Notes: generated from the letters alone by a model not told the origin. DNA of 21,055 nt from Leuconostoc kimchii IMSNU 11154 (GCF_000092505.1 NC_014131.1:1-21055); one strand, 5' to 3'. Numbered from the stretch's first letter, positions 1 through 6,748 are shown. Made by a program: numbers and translations.

Positions 1-831
1 ATTGGTAGTGGTTACGTTGGTATGGAAATTGCAACTATATTATCCGCTGCTGGTTCTAATGTAACAATGTTACAACGGTCAGATCGTCCTTTGCGCGATT
101 TCGATAGCCGACATGTTGATATGCTTATTAAAAACATGAAGGAAAATCTTGGTATTGACTTCCGTTTCAATACTCAGGTTACTAAAGCTGAAAAGACATC
201 AAATGGAATTCTAGTTACTACTGATAATGGTCAAAATTTAGAATTTTCAACTGTTATTAACGCTACTGGTAGAATTCCAAATATTAATGCTCTTAACTTA
301 GAAAATACAAAAGTTGATTTTGATAAAGATGGTGTGATTGTTGATAAGTATTTAAGAACAACTGCTTCTAATATCTATGCCATTGGAGATGTTATTAAAA
401 AGGATATTCCTAGATTAACTCTAACTGCTCAGTTTGAAGGTGCTTATTTAAGTGCTTACTTACTCGGGAAGAAGAAAAGTGAAATTCATTATCCTGTTAT
501 TGGCAAAGTTACCTTTACTTTTCCTCAACTTGCTTCTACTGGAGTTGATATTGACCAAGCTCGCCTTGATCCAAATCTCACAGTTAAGGATATTGATATT
601 TCAAAGGGTGATTTTCTCTACGCTGGCACTAATGACTATAATGCTCATTTATCACTTGTTTACGATCAGAATCAAAGAATTATAGCAGCATCAGAAATTA
701 GCCAAACTGCCAGTGATGATATCAATATTTTTATACCAATTATAGCGTTAGATATCGACCAAAATCTCTGGAATGAAAAAATGGTAATGTCTTTCCCATC
801 ATTAGCGTTTAAGTTACGAAATATATTATAG
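1..831 (+). CDS. FAD/NAD(P)-dependent disulfide reductase, C-terminal part (continues from 20549-21055)
   Basis: This is the 3' 276 codons of a gene whose 5' part lies at the end of the window; the reading frame is open from base 1 and stops with TAG at 829-831. It begins inside the NAD(P)-binding Rossmann motif IGSGYVGME, then carries the second FAD motif (YAIGDV, near base 375) and a C-terminal interface domain (VTFTFPQLASTGVD). The fold is that of class I pyridine nucleotide-disulfide oxidoreductases such as glutathione reductase, mercuric reductase and lipoamide dehydrogenase. The C-terminal signature HPTxxE that holds the catalytic His-Glu pair in glutathione reductase is replaced by MSFPSLAF, so the substrate is probably not glutathione handled in the usual way. 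Joined length is 445 residues, normal for the family. The substrate is unknown; the neighbours suggest a thiol or persulfide role. Confidence 0.9.
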   Translation: MGSGYVGMEIATILSAAGSNVTMLQRSDRPLRDFDSRHVDMLIKNMKENLGIDFRFNTQVTKAEKTSNGILVTTDNGQNLEFSTVINATGRIPNINALNLENTKVDFDKDGVIVDKYLRTTASNIYAIGDVIKKDIPRLTLTAQFEGAYLSAYLLGKKKSEIHYPVIGKVTFTFPQLASTGVDIDQARLDPNLTVKDIDISKGDFLYAGTNDYNAHLSLVYDQNQRIIAASEISQTASDDINIFIPIIALDIDQNLWNEKMVMSFPSLAFKLRNIL

Positions 832-919
832 TAATCAATGATTTCAGTTACTTTTACTTTAATATTGATTAGATCTATTTATAGTTGTGATAATACTAGA
901 ATATATCAATCATACCTTT

Positions 920-949
920 TTGTATTTCTTAATTTTATGTGATTATAAC
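920..949 (+). promoter_or_regulatory. Putative promoter for the ArsR-rhodanese gene
   Basis: A TTGTAT box (920-925) and a TATAAC box (944-949) are separated by 18 bases and lie 28 bases before the gene start. The preceding reductase gene has no convincing terminator, only a weak 6-bp pair at 835-840/864-869, so readthrough from the large redox operon is also possible. Confidence 0.4.
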
Positions 950-977
950 AATTAGAGAAGATGGAGTAGTAATGTAA

Positions 978-1634
978 ATGGTTTTAGATATTATTCAATA
1001 CAAGAATAGTTTATATGACGAATTAGCTCATTTTAGTAAAGGATTGGCTAGCAATAAAAGATTAGAAATACTGGACTTATTATTACAAGCATCAAAATCT
1101 GTAGATAGTATTTCTAGAGATACTGGTAATAGTGTTGCGAACACTTCACGTCATTTACAAGTGTTAAAAGAAAGTCACTTAGTTGCTTCTTCTAGGAACG
1201 GTAATCAAATTATATATAGTTTAGCTTCAGACAATGTCGTTAGTCTAGTACGTACTTTAATGAAAGTTGGTGAACGTGAATCATCTGAGATGAAATATAT
1301 TCAAAAAGAAGCTGACAATGATCAGTATGTGAAAACAATAAGTCTTGAAAAAGTGCGTCAAGAAATTGATAATATTTTTTTGCTAGATGTACGTCCAAAA
1401 GATGAGTATATTGCAAATCATATTTTAGGCGCAATAAACATCCCACTTAATGAATTAATAGATAATATAAATATTATACCTAAAAATAAAAAAATTATTG
1501 TTTATTGTCGTGGGAGATTGTGCGCTAATTCTAATTTTGCAGTTAAAAAATTGAACCAATATGGATTAAATGCATATAGTCTTAATAGTAGTGTTCATGA
1601 TTGGCAAGAAATTGCTCACAATAGTGACAGTTAA
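978..1634 (+). CDS. ArsR-family transcriptional regulator fused to a rhodanese domain
   Basis: The protein has 218 residues. Residues about 12-110 form an ArsR/SmtB winged helix (SISRDTGNSVANTSRHLQVL recognition region). Residues about 120-215 form a rhodanese domain (FLLDVRPKDEY, then the active-site loop YCRGRLC with C177 and C182). The only cysteines in the whole protein are these two, so the DNA-binding domain has no metal-type thiol sensor and sensing must sit in the rhodanese loop. ArsR-rhodanese fusions commonly carry a CRGxxC loop, and related ArsR regulators (BigR/SqrR) respond to persulfides. I infer a repressor of the surrounding redox genes that is released by sulfane sulfur or disulfide stress. 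Its likely operator is the palindrome at 18038-18075. The ribosome site GGAG (963-966) is somewhat far from the start. Confidence 0.88.
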   Translation: MVLDIIQYKNSLYDELAHFSKGLASNKRLEILDLLLQASKSVDSISRDTGNSVANTSRHLQVLKESHLVASSRNGNQIIYSLASDNVVSLVRTLMKVGERESSEMKYIQKEADNDQYVKTISLEKVRQEIDNIFLLDVRPKDEYIANHILGAINIPLNELIDNINIIPKNKKIIVYCRGRLCANSNFAVKKLNQYGLNAYSLNSSVHDWQEIAHNSDS

Positions 1635-1673
1635 TTTTATATCTGTCTATTAAAATAAAAGGAGTAATTTTAT

Positions 1674-1994
1674 ATGGTAAAAGAAATCGAATTAACAAGT
1701 GAAAACTATGAAGAATCTGTGTCCAAAGGGGTTATATTAGTTGATTTTCGTGCAGATTGGTGTGCGCCTTGTAGAATGATGGATTCTGTCTTAGATAAAA
1801 TAGCAGAAGACCCAATATATGAATCGATTAAATTTGGGAAGGTTAATGTTGATAATAACATGGAATTAAATATTCGTCATTCTATTTCAGGTATTCCAAC
1901 CTTTTTACTTTATAAAGATGGAAAACTCATTACTCGAGAAGTAGGCTTACAAACTAAAAATACTGTAAAAAGCATGTTAAATAATTTGTTATAG
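1674..1994 (+). CDS. trxA: Thioredoxin
   Basis: A 106-residue protein of standard thioredoxin length. The redox motif is WCAPC (C30, C33) and the cis-proline loop is SGIPTFLLYKDG. The usual motif is WCGPC; the Gly-to-Ala change is shared with the thioredoxin at 18104. It follows the ArsR-rhodanese gene by 39 bases with a good ribosome site (AAAGGAG at 1659-1665), so the two are probably co-transcribed. It should pass electrons from the plasmid's thioredoxin reductase to cytoplasmic disulfides, possibly including the cysteine pair of the regulator. The fold assignment is certain; the partner is inferred. Confidence 0.93.
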   Translation: MVKEIELTSENYEESVSKGVILVDFRADWCAPCRMMDSVLDKIAEDPIYESIKFGKVNVDNNMELNIRHSISGIPTFLLYKDGKLITREVGLQTKNTVKSMLNNLL

Positions 1995-2020
1995 TACTAT
2001 ATATATATACTAATTAAAAT

Positions 2021-2054
2021 GCGTCATAACTCAACAGTTGTGTCGCCTTTTTTT
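2021..2054 (+). terminator. Dyad followed by T-run: terminator of the trx transcript, overlapping a promoter
   Basis: GCGTCATAACT (2021-2031) and AGTTGTGTCGC (2036-2046) form an imperfect stem with a 4-base loop, followed by seven Ts. It can end transcription from trxA. The same dyad overlaps the -35 box of the next promoter, and its left arm recurs at 2079-2092, so it may also be a protein-binding site. Confidence 0.6.
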
Positions 2055-2066
2055 GTGTCTTATAAT
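2038..2066 (+). promoter_or_regulatory. Promoter for the SnoaL-like/resolvase unit
   Basis: TTGTGT (2038-2043) and TATAAT (2061-2066) are spaced 17 bases apart, upstream of the gene at 2119. The -35 box lies inside the dyad at 2021-2046, and a copy of one dyad arm follows at 2079-2092, so repression or autoregulation is plausible. Confidence 0.6.
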
Positions 2067-2118
2067 TAAAGGGGTTAGAATGCGTCATAACTTATAGACA
2101 TAAAGGAGAAACAAATTA

Positions 2119-2499
2119 ATGAAAAACGAACATCAGATAAAATTGATTGAGACATATTTTAAAATGTGGATTGAACGAGATTTTTCTAGGATTAATGATA
2201 TTTTTGCTGATGATATTTTCTACCGTGAATGCTATGGCGCCTGTTATCGTAATTTAAAAGAAATCCACTTATGGATTACTCAGCAATTGAAAAAGCAAGT
2301 AGTCTTAAACTGGTCAATTAATACTGTAAACGTAGATAATAATTCTTTTTTCGTGACTTGGATTTTTCATGCAAAAGAAGAAAATGAATATATTTTTGAC
2401 GGTATTTCACGAATTGAATTTAATGGCGATTCTAAAATATCTAAAATAATCGAGTACGAAACAAAACATGAAATTTTCTACCCGTTTGGAAAGGAATAA
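2119..2499 (+). CDS. SnoaL/NTF2-like family protein
   Basis: The protein has 126 residues with the layout of the nuclear transport factor 2/SnoaL-like cone fold. An N-terminal helix (IKLIETYFKMWIERDFSRIN) leads into FADDIFYRECYG, and a curved sheet ends in SRIEFNGDSKISKIIEYE. Such proteins bind small ligands or act as isomerases and polyketide-type enzymes; many plasmid copies have no known role. The start has a clear AAGGAG (2103-2108). It ends 4 bases before the resolvase start and the two share a transcript. Function cannot be assigned; it may be a passenger picked up with the resolvase. Confidence 0.75.
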   Translation: MKNEHQIKLIETYFKMWIERDFSRINDIFADDIFYRECYGACYRNLKEIHLWITQQLKKQVVLNWSINTVNVDNNSFFVTWIFHAKEENEYIFDGISRIEFNGDSKISKIIEYETKHEIFYPFGKE

Positions 2500-2503
2500 A
2501 CAT

Positions 2504-3058
2504 ATGAAATATGGCTATGCACGCGTAAGCACCATCGATCAAAAACTAGAAAATCAAATTGAGAGCTTAAAAAATTCAGGCGCTGAAATAATCTATAAAG
2601 AAAAATTTACTGGTACAACGACTGAACGTCCTGAATTTAACAAAGTGCTGAATGAACTAAAAACAGATGACACATTGATTGTTACGAAATTAGACCGCTT
2701 CGCACGTAATACTAAAGAAGCCCTTGATATAATTCAAGACCTTTTTAAACGTAACATCAAAGTTAATATTCTCAACATGGGAATAATTGATAACACCCCC
2801 ACAGGACAACTGATTTTTACGATTTTTAGTGCCTTTGCGCAATTTGAAAGAGATATGATTGTTACAAGGACACATGAGGGAAAAGAATATGCTAAGCGGA
2901 ATGACCCCTATTTTAGTGAGGGACGCCCACAAACCTATACTGATGAACAAATACGTTTAGCTTATGATTTGCGCCAGCAAGGCATGACTTACAAGATGAT
3001 TGCTAGAAAAACAGGCATAAGTGAACGTACACAACAAAGACGGTTTAAAGATATTTAA
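2504..3058 (+). CDS. Serine recombinase (resolvase/invertase family)
   Basis: I place the start at 2504 (184 residues) because YGYARVS, with catalytic Ser9, follows directly and AAAGGA sits just upstream; an ATG 36 bases earlier would only add residues overlapping the previous gene. The catalytic domain (about 1-135) contains LIVTKLDRFARN and GQLIFTIFSAFAQFERDMI. Residues about 140-184 form the helix-turn-helix (YKMIARKTGISERTQQRRF). It is full length for a small resolvase. On a plasmid it should resolve multimers or cointegrates at a res site; the dyad and repeat at 2018-2092 are the only candidate nearby. A strong terminator follows. Confidence 0.92.
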   Translation: MKYGYARVSTIDQKLENQIESLKNSGAEIIYKEKFTGTTTERPEFNKVLNELKTDDTLIVTKLDRFARNTKEALDIIQDLFKRNIKVNILNMGIIDNTPTGQLIFTIFSAFAQFERDMIVTRTHEGKEYAKRNDPYFSEGRPQTYTDEQIRLAYDLRQQGMTYKMIARKTGISERTQQRRFKDI

Positions 3059-3075
3059 TGTTTGTTAACCAAAGT

Positions 3076-3110
3076 AAAAGGACCGCTCTGGGAGGGAGAC
3101 GGTCCTTTTT
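3076..3110 (+). terminator. Rho-independent terminator after the resolvase
   Basis: AAAAGGACCG (3076-3085) pairs perfectly with CGGTCCTTTT (3100-3109) around a 14-base loop and runs into a T-tract. It lies 17 bases after the resolvase stop and, with A- and T-runs on both sides, could work in both directions. Confidence 0.9.
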
Positions 3111-3218
3111 GAGAGAGAATAATTTGATGAATAAAATTTATGGGAGAGAAGAGAATAGCCATGTAAATTGACTATGTTGCTCAGAAGTCAATAAATTGGA
3201 CTATTTTTATTCAGTTAA

Positions 3219-4064
3219 TTAGGCGACATTTGAGATACGATTGCGATTATAAAAAAAATTGATATACCAACCAATGGCTGCTTGGACTTCAGTTAATGTT
3301 TGGTATGCCTTCAAATACACCTCTTCACGCTTCAATATTGAATGGAACGCTTCCATACGGCCATTATCGTACGGATGGCCTTTGAGTGAATAAGAATGTT
3401 TCAAGCCATAATTTTGGCATTTAATATTAAACTCAGCACTCGTGTATTGTGACCCCATATCTGAATGAATAATGAGTGGCTTTCGATGCTTATCTAACGC
3501 CATCTGTAAGGCACTTGTGGCTAGCTCGGCTGTCATTGTATCGCCAATTTTATAGCCCAATACTTTTCTCTTCTCAGGATCCAAAACGGTCGCTAAATAG
3601 ACCCATCTGTGATTAGTCAACTGAATATAAGTGATATCTGTTTGCCAAACACCGCTTAAATCATGCAAGTGTCTAATCAGATTGGGTTTTTGATCAACCG
3701 TCACAACAGTTTTGGGTTTGCGATAACATTTTTGCATGCGCGATCTAATCCCTAATTCACGCATTAATTGGAGTGTCATATACTCAGATACTTTCGCCCC
3801 GTCGGTTTGTTGACTATAAGCAGCAATACGGCGATAACCATAAAATTTAAAGGTTTTCCAAACGTCTAAAATATAAGGTTTTAGGGATTCTCTACGCTTT
3901 TCTTGTCGACTGGGCTGCCAATGGCGCCAATTGTAATAGGTACTAGATCTGATTTTAAGTGCATTTAAAATACGCACAAGCGCGTAGCCTTGTGCTAAAA
4001 ATTGATTAACTAGCGGCAATCCCACATTACGGACTATTTTTTGGCTAGTAAGATGGCCGCTCAA
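3219..4064 (-). CDS. IS3-family transposase OrfB (DDE integrase domain)
   Basis: This 281-residue product read from a TTG carries the IS150-type N-terminal HTH_21 region and the rve integrase core. The catalytic triad is visible: Asp in WQTDITYI, Asp in IIHSDMGSQYTS and Glu in NGRMEAFHSILKREE. The C-terminus (YINFFYNRNRISNVA) ends 22 bases inside the left IS end, so it appears complete. In most IS3 elements OrfB is made by a -1 frameshift from OrfA. Here both are in the same frame: after the orfA TGA (4071-4073) come two codons and then this TTG. OrfB would need stop readthrough or its own weak start, so the element may be inactive. Confidence 0.9.
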   Translation of the reverse strand: MSGHLTSQKIVRNVGLPLVNQFLAQGYALVRILNALKIRSSTYYNWRHWQPSRQEKRRESLKPYILDVWKTFKFYGYRRIAAYSQQTDGAKVSEYMTLQLMRELGIRSRMQKCYRKPKTVVTVDQKPNLIRHLHDLSGVWQTDITYIQLTNHRWVYLATVLDPEKRKVLGYKIGDTMTAELATSALQMALDKHRKPLIIHSDMGSQYTSAEFNIKCQNYGLKHSYSLKGHPYDNGRMEAFHSILKREEVYLKAYQTLTEVQAAIGWYINFFYNRNRISNVA

Positions 4065-4070
4065 TGCATG

Positions 4071-4313
4071 TCAGGCTATGCGTGATAAAATTTCGTTTTC
4101 TTCCTCCAAAATAGCGAGACGCTTTTCTAATTGCTTAACGTCTTTTAAAGTCTTTGACTGACCCTGAATCATGACTGGGGTAGCTTGCTTGACCCAAATA
4201 GCAATAGAATCTTTTGAAGGTCCAAATTCGTCTGCTAATGACTTAAGTGAACGGCCTTCTTGGTGAAGTTTAACCAGTGAATCTTTAAAATCTTGTGAAT
4301 AACGAATTGACAT
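4071..4313 (-). CDS. IS3-family transposase OrfA (helix-turn-helix)
   Basis: An 80-residue protein with a transposase_8-type helix-turn-helix (YSQDFKDSLVKLHQEGRSLKSLADEFG) and a leucine-zipper-like tail (VKQLEKRLAILEEENEILSRIA). The start has AGGAG upstream on the minus strand. OrfA binds the IS ends, and the zipper normally mediates assembly with OrfAB. The TGA that ends it is in frame with orfB, so a single base change could have created this stop in what was one continuous transposase. I cannot tell a recent mutation from a sequencing error. Confidence 0.88.
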   Translation of the reverse strand: MSIRYSQDFKDSLVKLHQEGRSLKSLADEFGPSKDSIAIWVKQATPVMIQGQSKTLKDVKQLEKRLAILEEENEILSRIA

Positions 4314-4444
4314 AAAAATACTCCTATACTTTCATTTTACGGACTGAATAAAAATAGTCCATTTTTTTAGTATAAGAGCATGTATTGAGTATAAAACAGC
4401 TAGATTAAATCGGCTACTAGTGAAAACATAAACCGCCTTTCTTT

Positions 4445-4630
4445 TCAAATCACAAATTCTTTGTTTTTAAGTAATTCTTTTTGTTTCTTACCGATGGCAT
4501 AAGTATAAATGGCCATTAAGAGTTCTTTCTTGTCGGGATCTTTTTCGTTTAAAGCAATATCCATTAATACTTGTAAGTTTGTTTTTTCAGCTTCCAAAAA
4601 CAACTTTTCAAAAATATTTTTATCAGCCAT
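4445..4630 (-). CDS. Small hypothetical plasmid protein, 61 residues
   Basis: I choose the ATG at 4630 because AAGGAG precedes it at the right distance on the minus strand; the longer frame back to 4702 has no such site. The product starts MADKNIFEKLFLEAEKT, is charged and predicted helical, and has no recognisable motif, cysteine or membrane segment. It is divergent from the relaxase gene across the oriT region, a position often held by small mobilisation-accessory or copy-control proteins, but nothing in the sequence proves this. Two possible minus-strand -10 boxes (TATAAT) lie at 4671-4676 and 4707-4712. Function unknown. Confidence 0.65.
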   Translation of the reverse strand: MADKNIFEKLFLEAEKTNLQVLMDIALNEKDPDKKELLMAIYTYAIGKKQKELLKNKEFVI

Positions 4631-4740
4631 AATTAAGCTCCTTATTGCATTTAAATTGATATCTAATTGAATTATACTAACAAGCAAAATAATCCGCCAC
4701 AATTTTATTATACACTTACGTTTACAGATTATTTTAATGT

Positions 4741-5010
4741 GGTTAAGCTGACACCAGCTTGCCCCACGCGGGTAGCGTTCTGCATGACATGCTCTCGCTG
4801 ACGGCGATCATGCAATGATAAAGTGCCCCGTCACGGCGTGACCCGCCGGAGGTTTTTCTAGCCGGATAATAGGCGCCGGAAAATAGCAGTTCCCCCAGAA
4901 GGAGGGGGCAACGCTACTGTCATCGCTTGTCGATGACGCGCCTCGCAGAGCCTGTCCAAAATATCATTTTGGTATAACAGGCTATACCAGATTTTTAACG
5001 GTGTTATACT
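4741..5010. other. GC-rich leader and origin of transfer (oriT) region
   Basis: This gene-free stretch is much richer in G+C than its surroundings and full of hairpins. They include GTCAC/GTGAC (4830-4842), CCCCC/GGGGG near 4892-4908, CATCG/CGATG (4921-4935), and a distant pair GTAGCGTT/AACGCTAC (4772-4779, 4910-4917). At the relaxase end, GTGTTATACT (5001-5010) resembles the pMV158 nick region GTGTG/TTATAC, so the predicted nick is between 5003 and 5004. It forms an 8-bp inverted repeat with GTATAACA at 4972-4979. In pMV158 the mob promoter overlaps oriT; TGTTATACT here has the same form of an extended -10. Confidence 0.75.
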
Positions 5011-5045
5011 GGTCTTGGAAAACCTTTTTCGAGGAGGCATTTTTG

Positions 5046-6281
5046 ATGGCGCATTTAAAGAAAAATACCCGTGGCGCAGTACCCGGTTTAGCGGTTCACT
5101 TTGAACGTAAAACCGACCATCACACGAACAAAGAAATTGATGTGTCGAAATCCTATCTGAATCAAGATCTCATGGCGGATGGTTCTGATATGGTCTCCCG
5201 ATTCAATGCGCGTTTAAATGACGTTTATTGCATGAAAAGAGACGATGTGAAGGCGTTAGCGACGTGGATAGTCACTTTACCTGAAGAACTCACAGAAGCC
5301 CCCTACGAGCAACAGAGCGCCTTTTTTGAAGCAACCACTAATTTTCTGAATGACCGTTATGGCCAAAAAAATGCTGTGGCCGCTGTGGTGCATTATGACG
5401 AGACAACCCCTCACTTACACTATGCCTTTGTCCCCGTCGTTTTTGATGATAAAAAGTCACGTTATAAAGTCTCCGCTAAAGAAGTACTCACGCGCCATGA
5501 TTTACAAACCTTTCATGAGGATCTAGATCAAGACTTAAAAAAGGTGCTGCCTTTTTATGAACAAGGGATTTTAAATAACAAAACCTTACCGTTTGAGAAT
5601 GTCGCTGAAATCAAAAAATACAATGATCAGTTTAATGCCTTAAAAAACGAACTAGCTGACGTTGAAGACAATATTAGGGCTAAACAGGCCGTACTTAAAA
5701 TCACGGATCAAGCCTTAACAGAAGTAGACTTAGCAGAAAAACAAATTGATGCCTTTAAACAAGACTTATCTAAAAATATATTTGGTAAGACGGTGCTTAA
5801 ACCAGATGACTTAGATCGCTTCAAAAACGTGTTAGCCACGATGAAGAAAGCCACCTTACAAAGCCAGCATGAGACAGAAGAGCTCAAGCAAACGTTAGGC
5901 CAAGTCCAAGCGCAATTAGGAGACGTCCAAGCAGACTATCAAAACCTGAAAGAAACGCATCAAGCGCTACAGAAGCGGCAACGAGAACAGCAACAGCTGG
6001 ATTATGCTATGCGTGACATGCTTAAAAATGATTATGGTGTCGACAAGCTATCGCATACTGATATGGAAGCTCGGTCTGTTCTTTATAAGCTGGATCATGA
6101 AGAACTCACTCAAAATAAAAAAGTAGCCCAGTCCTGGTTAAAAACACTGACGACAGCTAGAGCAGATCCAGATACGAAAATAGCGCCAACTAGATTAGAT
6201 CGCGGTATTGAACAAGTTAAAGCATTAATCAATCGAATCATTGAATTAACGCGTGATATTTTTAAGGGGCCAAGTCTTTAA
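5046..6281 (+). CDS. mob: MobV-family relaxase (Mob/Pre plasmid mobilisation protein)
   Basis: I set the start at 5046, giving 411 residues, because GAGGAGG (5031-5037) lies at the right distance and the conserved N-terminus MAHLKKNTRGAVPGLAVHFE follows. The signature HYDETTPHLH (H116 to H125) is the metal-binding motif of the MobV/Pre family that nicks oriT and pilots the strand during mobilisation. Residues about 195-350 form long coiled-coil helices (QTLGQVQAQLGDVQADYQNL), which is usual for the C-terminal half. The predicted nick site lies about 42 bases upstream of the start, so the protein should act in cis and could autoregulate. No conjugation apparatus is present: the plasmid would be mobilisable, not self-transmissible. 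Confidence 0.93.
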   Translation: MAHLKKNTRGAVPGLAVHFERKTDHHTNKEIDVSKSYLNQDLMADGSDMVSRFNARLNDVYCMKRDDVKALATWIVTLPEELTEAPYEQQSAFFEATTNFLNDRYGQKNAVAAVVHYDETTPHLHYAFVPVVFDDKKSRYKVSAKEVLTRHDLQTFHEDLDQDLKKVLPFYEQGILNNKTLPFENVAEIKKYNDQFNALKNELADVEDNIRAKQAVLKITDQALTEVDLAEKQIDAFKQDLSKNIFGKTVLKPDDLDRFKNVLATMKKATLQSQHETEELKQTLGQVQAQLGDVQADYQNLKETHQALQKRQREQQQLDYAMRDMLKNDYGVDKLSHTDMEARSVLYKLDHEELTQNKKVAQSWLKTLTTARADPDTKIAPTRLDRGIEQVKALINRIIELTRDIFKGPSL

Positions 6282-6287
6282 CGTTAT

Positions 6288-6317
6288 AACGGCTTATTTG
6301 CCCGTATAAGCGTTTTT
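6288..6317 (+). terminator. Terminator after mob
   Basis: AACGGCTTAT (6288-6297) pairs with ATAAGCGTT (6306-6314) with one bulged G around an 8-base loop, followed by a short T-run. It begins 7 bases after the relaxase stop codon. Confidence 0.6.
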
Positions 6318-6427
6318 AGCTACGAAACGTAGAAATAGTCATCAAATAGATTAAAACGTCTCTATCAGCTTAATAAATGGCAATTATGTTAGATAACTAG
6401 GTAGTCGGCATTTGAAATGATTCAACA

Positions 6428-6480
6428 CAAAAAGAGCACCACGTACAAAATTTATGTGCACCAGTGTTCTTTTTGTTTTG
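6428..6480. terminator. Strong hairpin between mob and the origin, probably bidirectional
   Basis: CAAAAAGAGCAC (6428-6439) pairs with GTGTTCTTTTTG (6464-6475) with one G-T wobble, and an inner GCACC/ACGT-rich stem extends it. T-runs follow on one strand and A-runs precede on the other. The rest of 6318-6594 is AT-rich with no gene that I can support, and probably contains the melting region of the origin. Confidence 0.7.
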
Positions 6481-6594
6481 TTTTTTATTGATTGAATAAA
6501 AAGGCGAAGCCTATTATAAGTTTATCTTTTATATTTTAATCTTTTGTTCTTTTGCGCAGTTATAAAGTCAGTATTATCAAGGTTTAACAGGATC

Positions 6595-6672
6595 ATACCC
6601 CACAAAAAAACTGTGTATACCCCACAAAAAAACTGTGTATACCCCACAAAAAAACTGTGTATACCCCACAAA
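6595..6672 (+). repeat. Origin iterons: three exact 22-bp direct repeats plus a partial fourth
   Basis: The unit begins ATACCCCACAAAAAAACTGT and is followed by GT, 22 bases in all. Exact copies are at 6595-6616, 6617-6638 and 6639-6660; a 12-base partial copy follows at 6661-6672. Tandem 22-bp iterons directly upstream of a Rep_3-type initiator gene are the hallmark of theta-replicating lactic acid bacterial plasmids (pUCL287-type). RepB should bind here for initiation and copy control. Confidence 0.95.
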
Positions 6673-6697
6673 GATAAAAATAAATTGTGGTACATGG

Positions 6698-6748
6698 TGA
6701 TACAATAAAAGCATAAAGAAATTCCCGTCTAAAAGTTTTTCTTTATGC
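6698..6748 (+). promoter_or_regulatory. repB promoter and operator-like inverted repeat
   Basis: An extended -10 (TGATACAAT, 6698-6706) lies just after the iterons with no good -35. The transcript would start at or just before a perfect 11-bp inverted repeat, GCATAAAGAAA (6711-6721) and TTTCTTTATGC (6738-6748). In Rep_3 plasmids such repeats usually bind Rep dimers and repress the rep gene; a leader hairpin is the alternative. Confidence 0.6.

Larger units (their letters stand above)
2018..2092 (+). repeat. Two direct copies of a 14-base motif 61 bases apart
   Basis: AATGCGTCATAACT occurs at 2018-2031 and again at 2079-2092. The first copy forms half of a dyad; the second lies just downstream of the -10 box. 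The placement fits an operator pair or resolvase subsites (a res-like region close to the resolvase gene). It is too short for a complete three-site Tn3-type res. Confidence 0.6.
3197..4361 (-). mobile_element. IS3-family insertion sequence, about 1165 bp
   Basis: The ends are a perfect 19-bp inverted repeat: TGGACTATTTTTATTCAGT at 3197-3215 and its reverse complement at 4343-4361. This gives the 5'-TG...CA-3' termini usual for IS3 elements. It encloses orfA and orfB on the minus strand. The flanking three bases differ (AAT on the left, TTT on the right), so I see no target duplication. The two ORFs lie in one frame separated by a TGA. Confidence 0.88.

Noticed and set aside
4858..5040. Minus-strand 60-codon open frame in the oriT region
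   Set aside because: It has no ribosome site, its composition follows the GC-rich hairpins, and it overlaps the nick region and the relaxase leader.
6595..6672. Direct repeats considered as a CRISPR array
   Set aside because: The 22-bp units are contiguous with no spacers, lie directly before repB and no cas genes are present; they are iterons.
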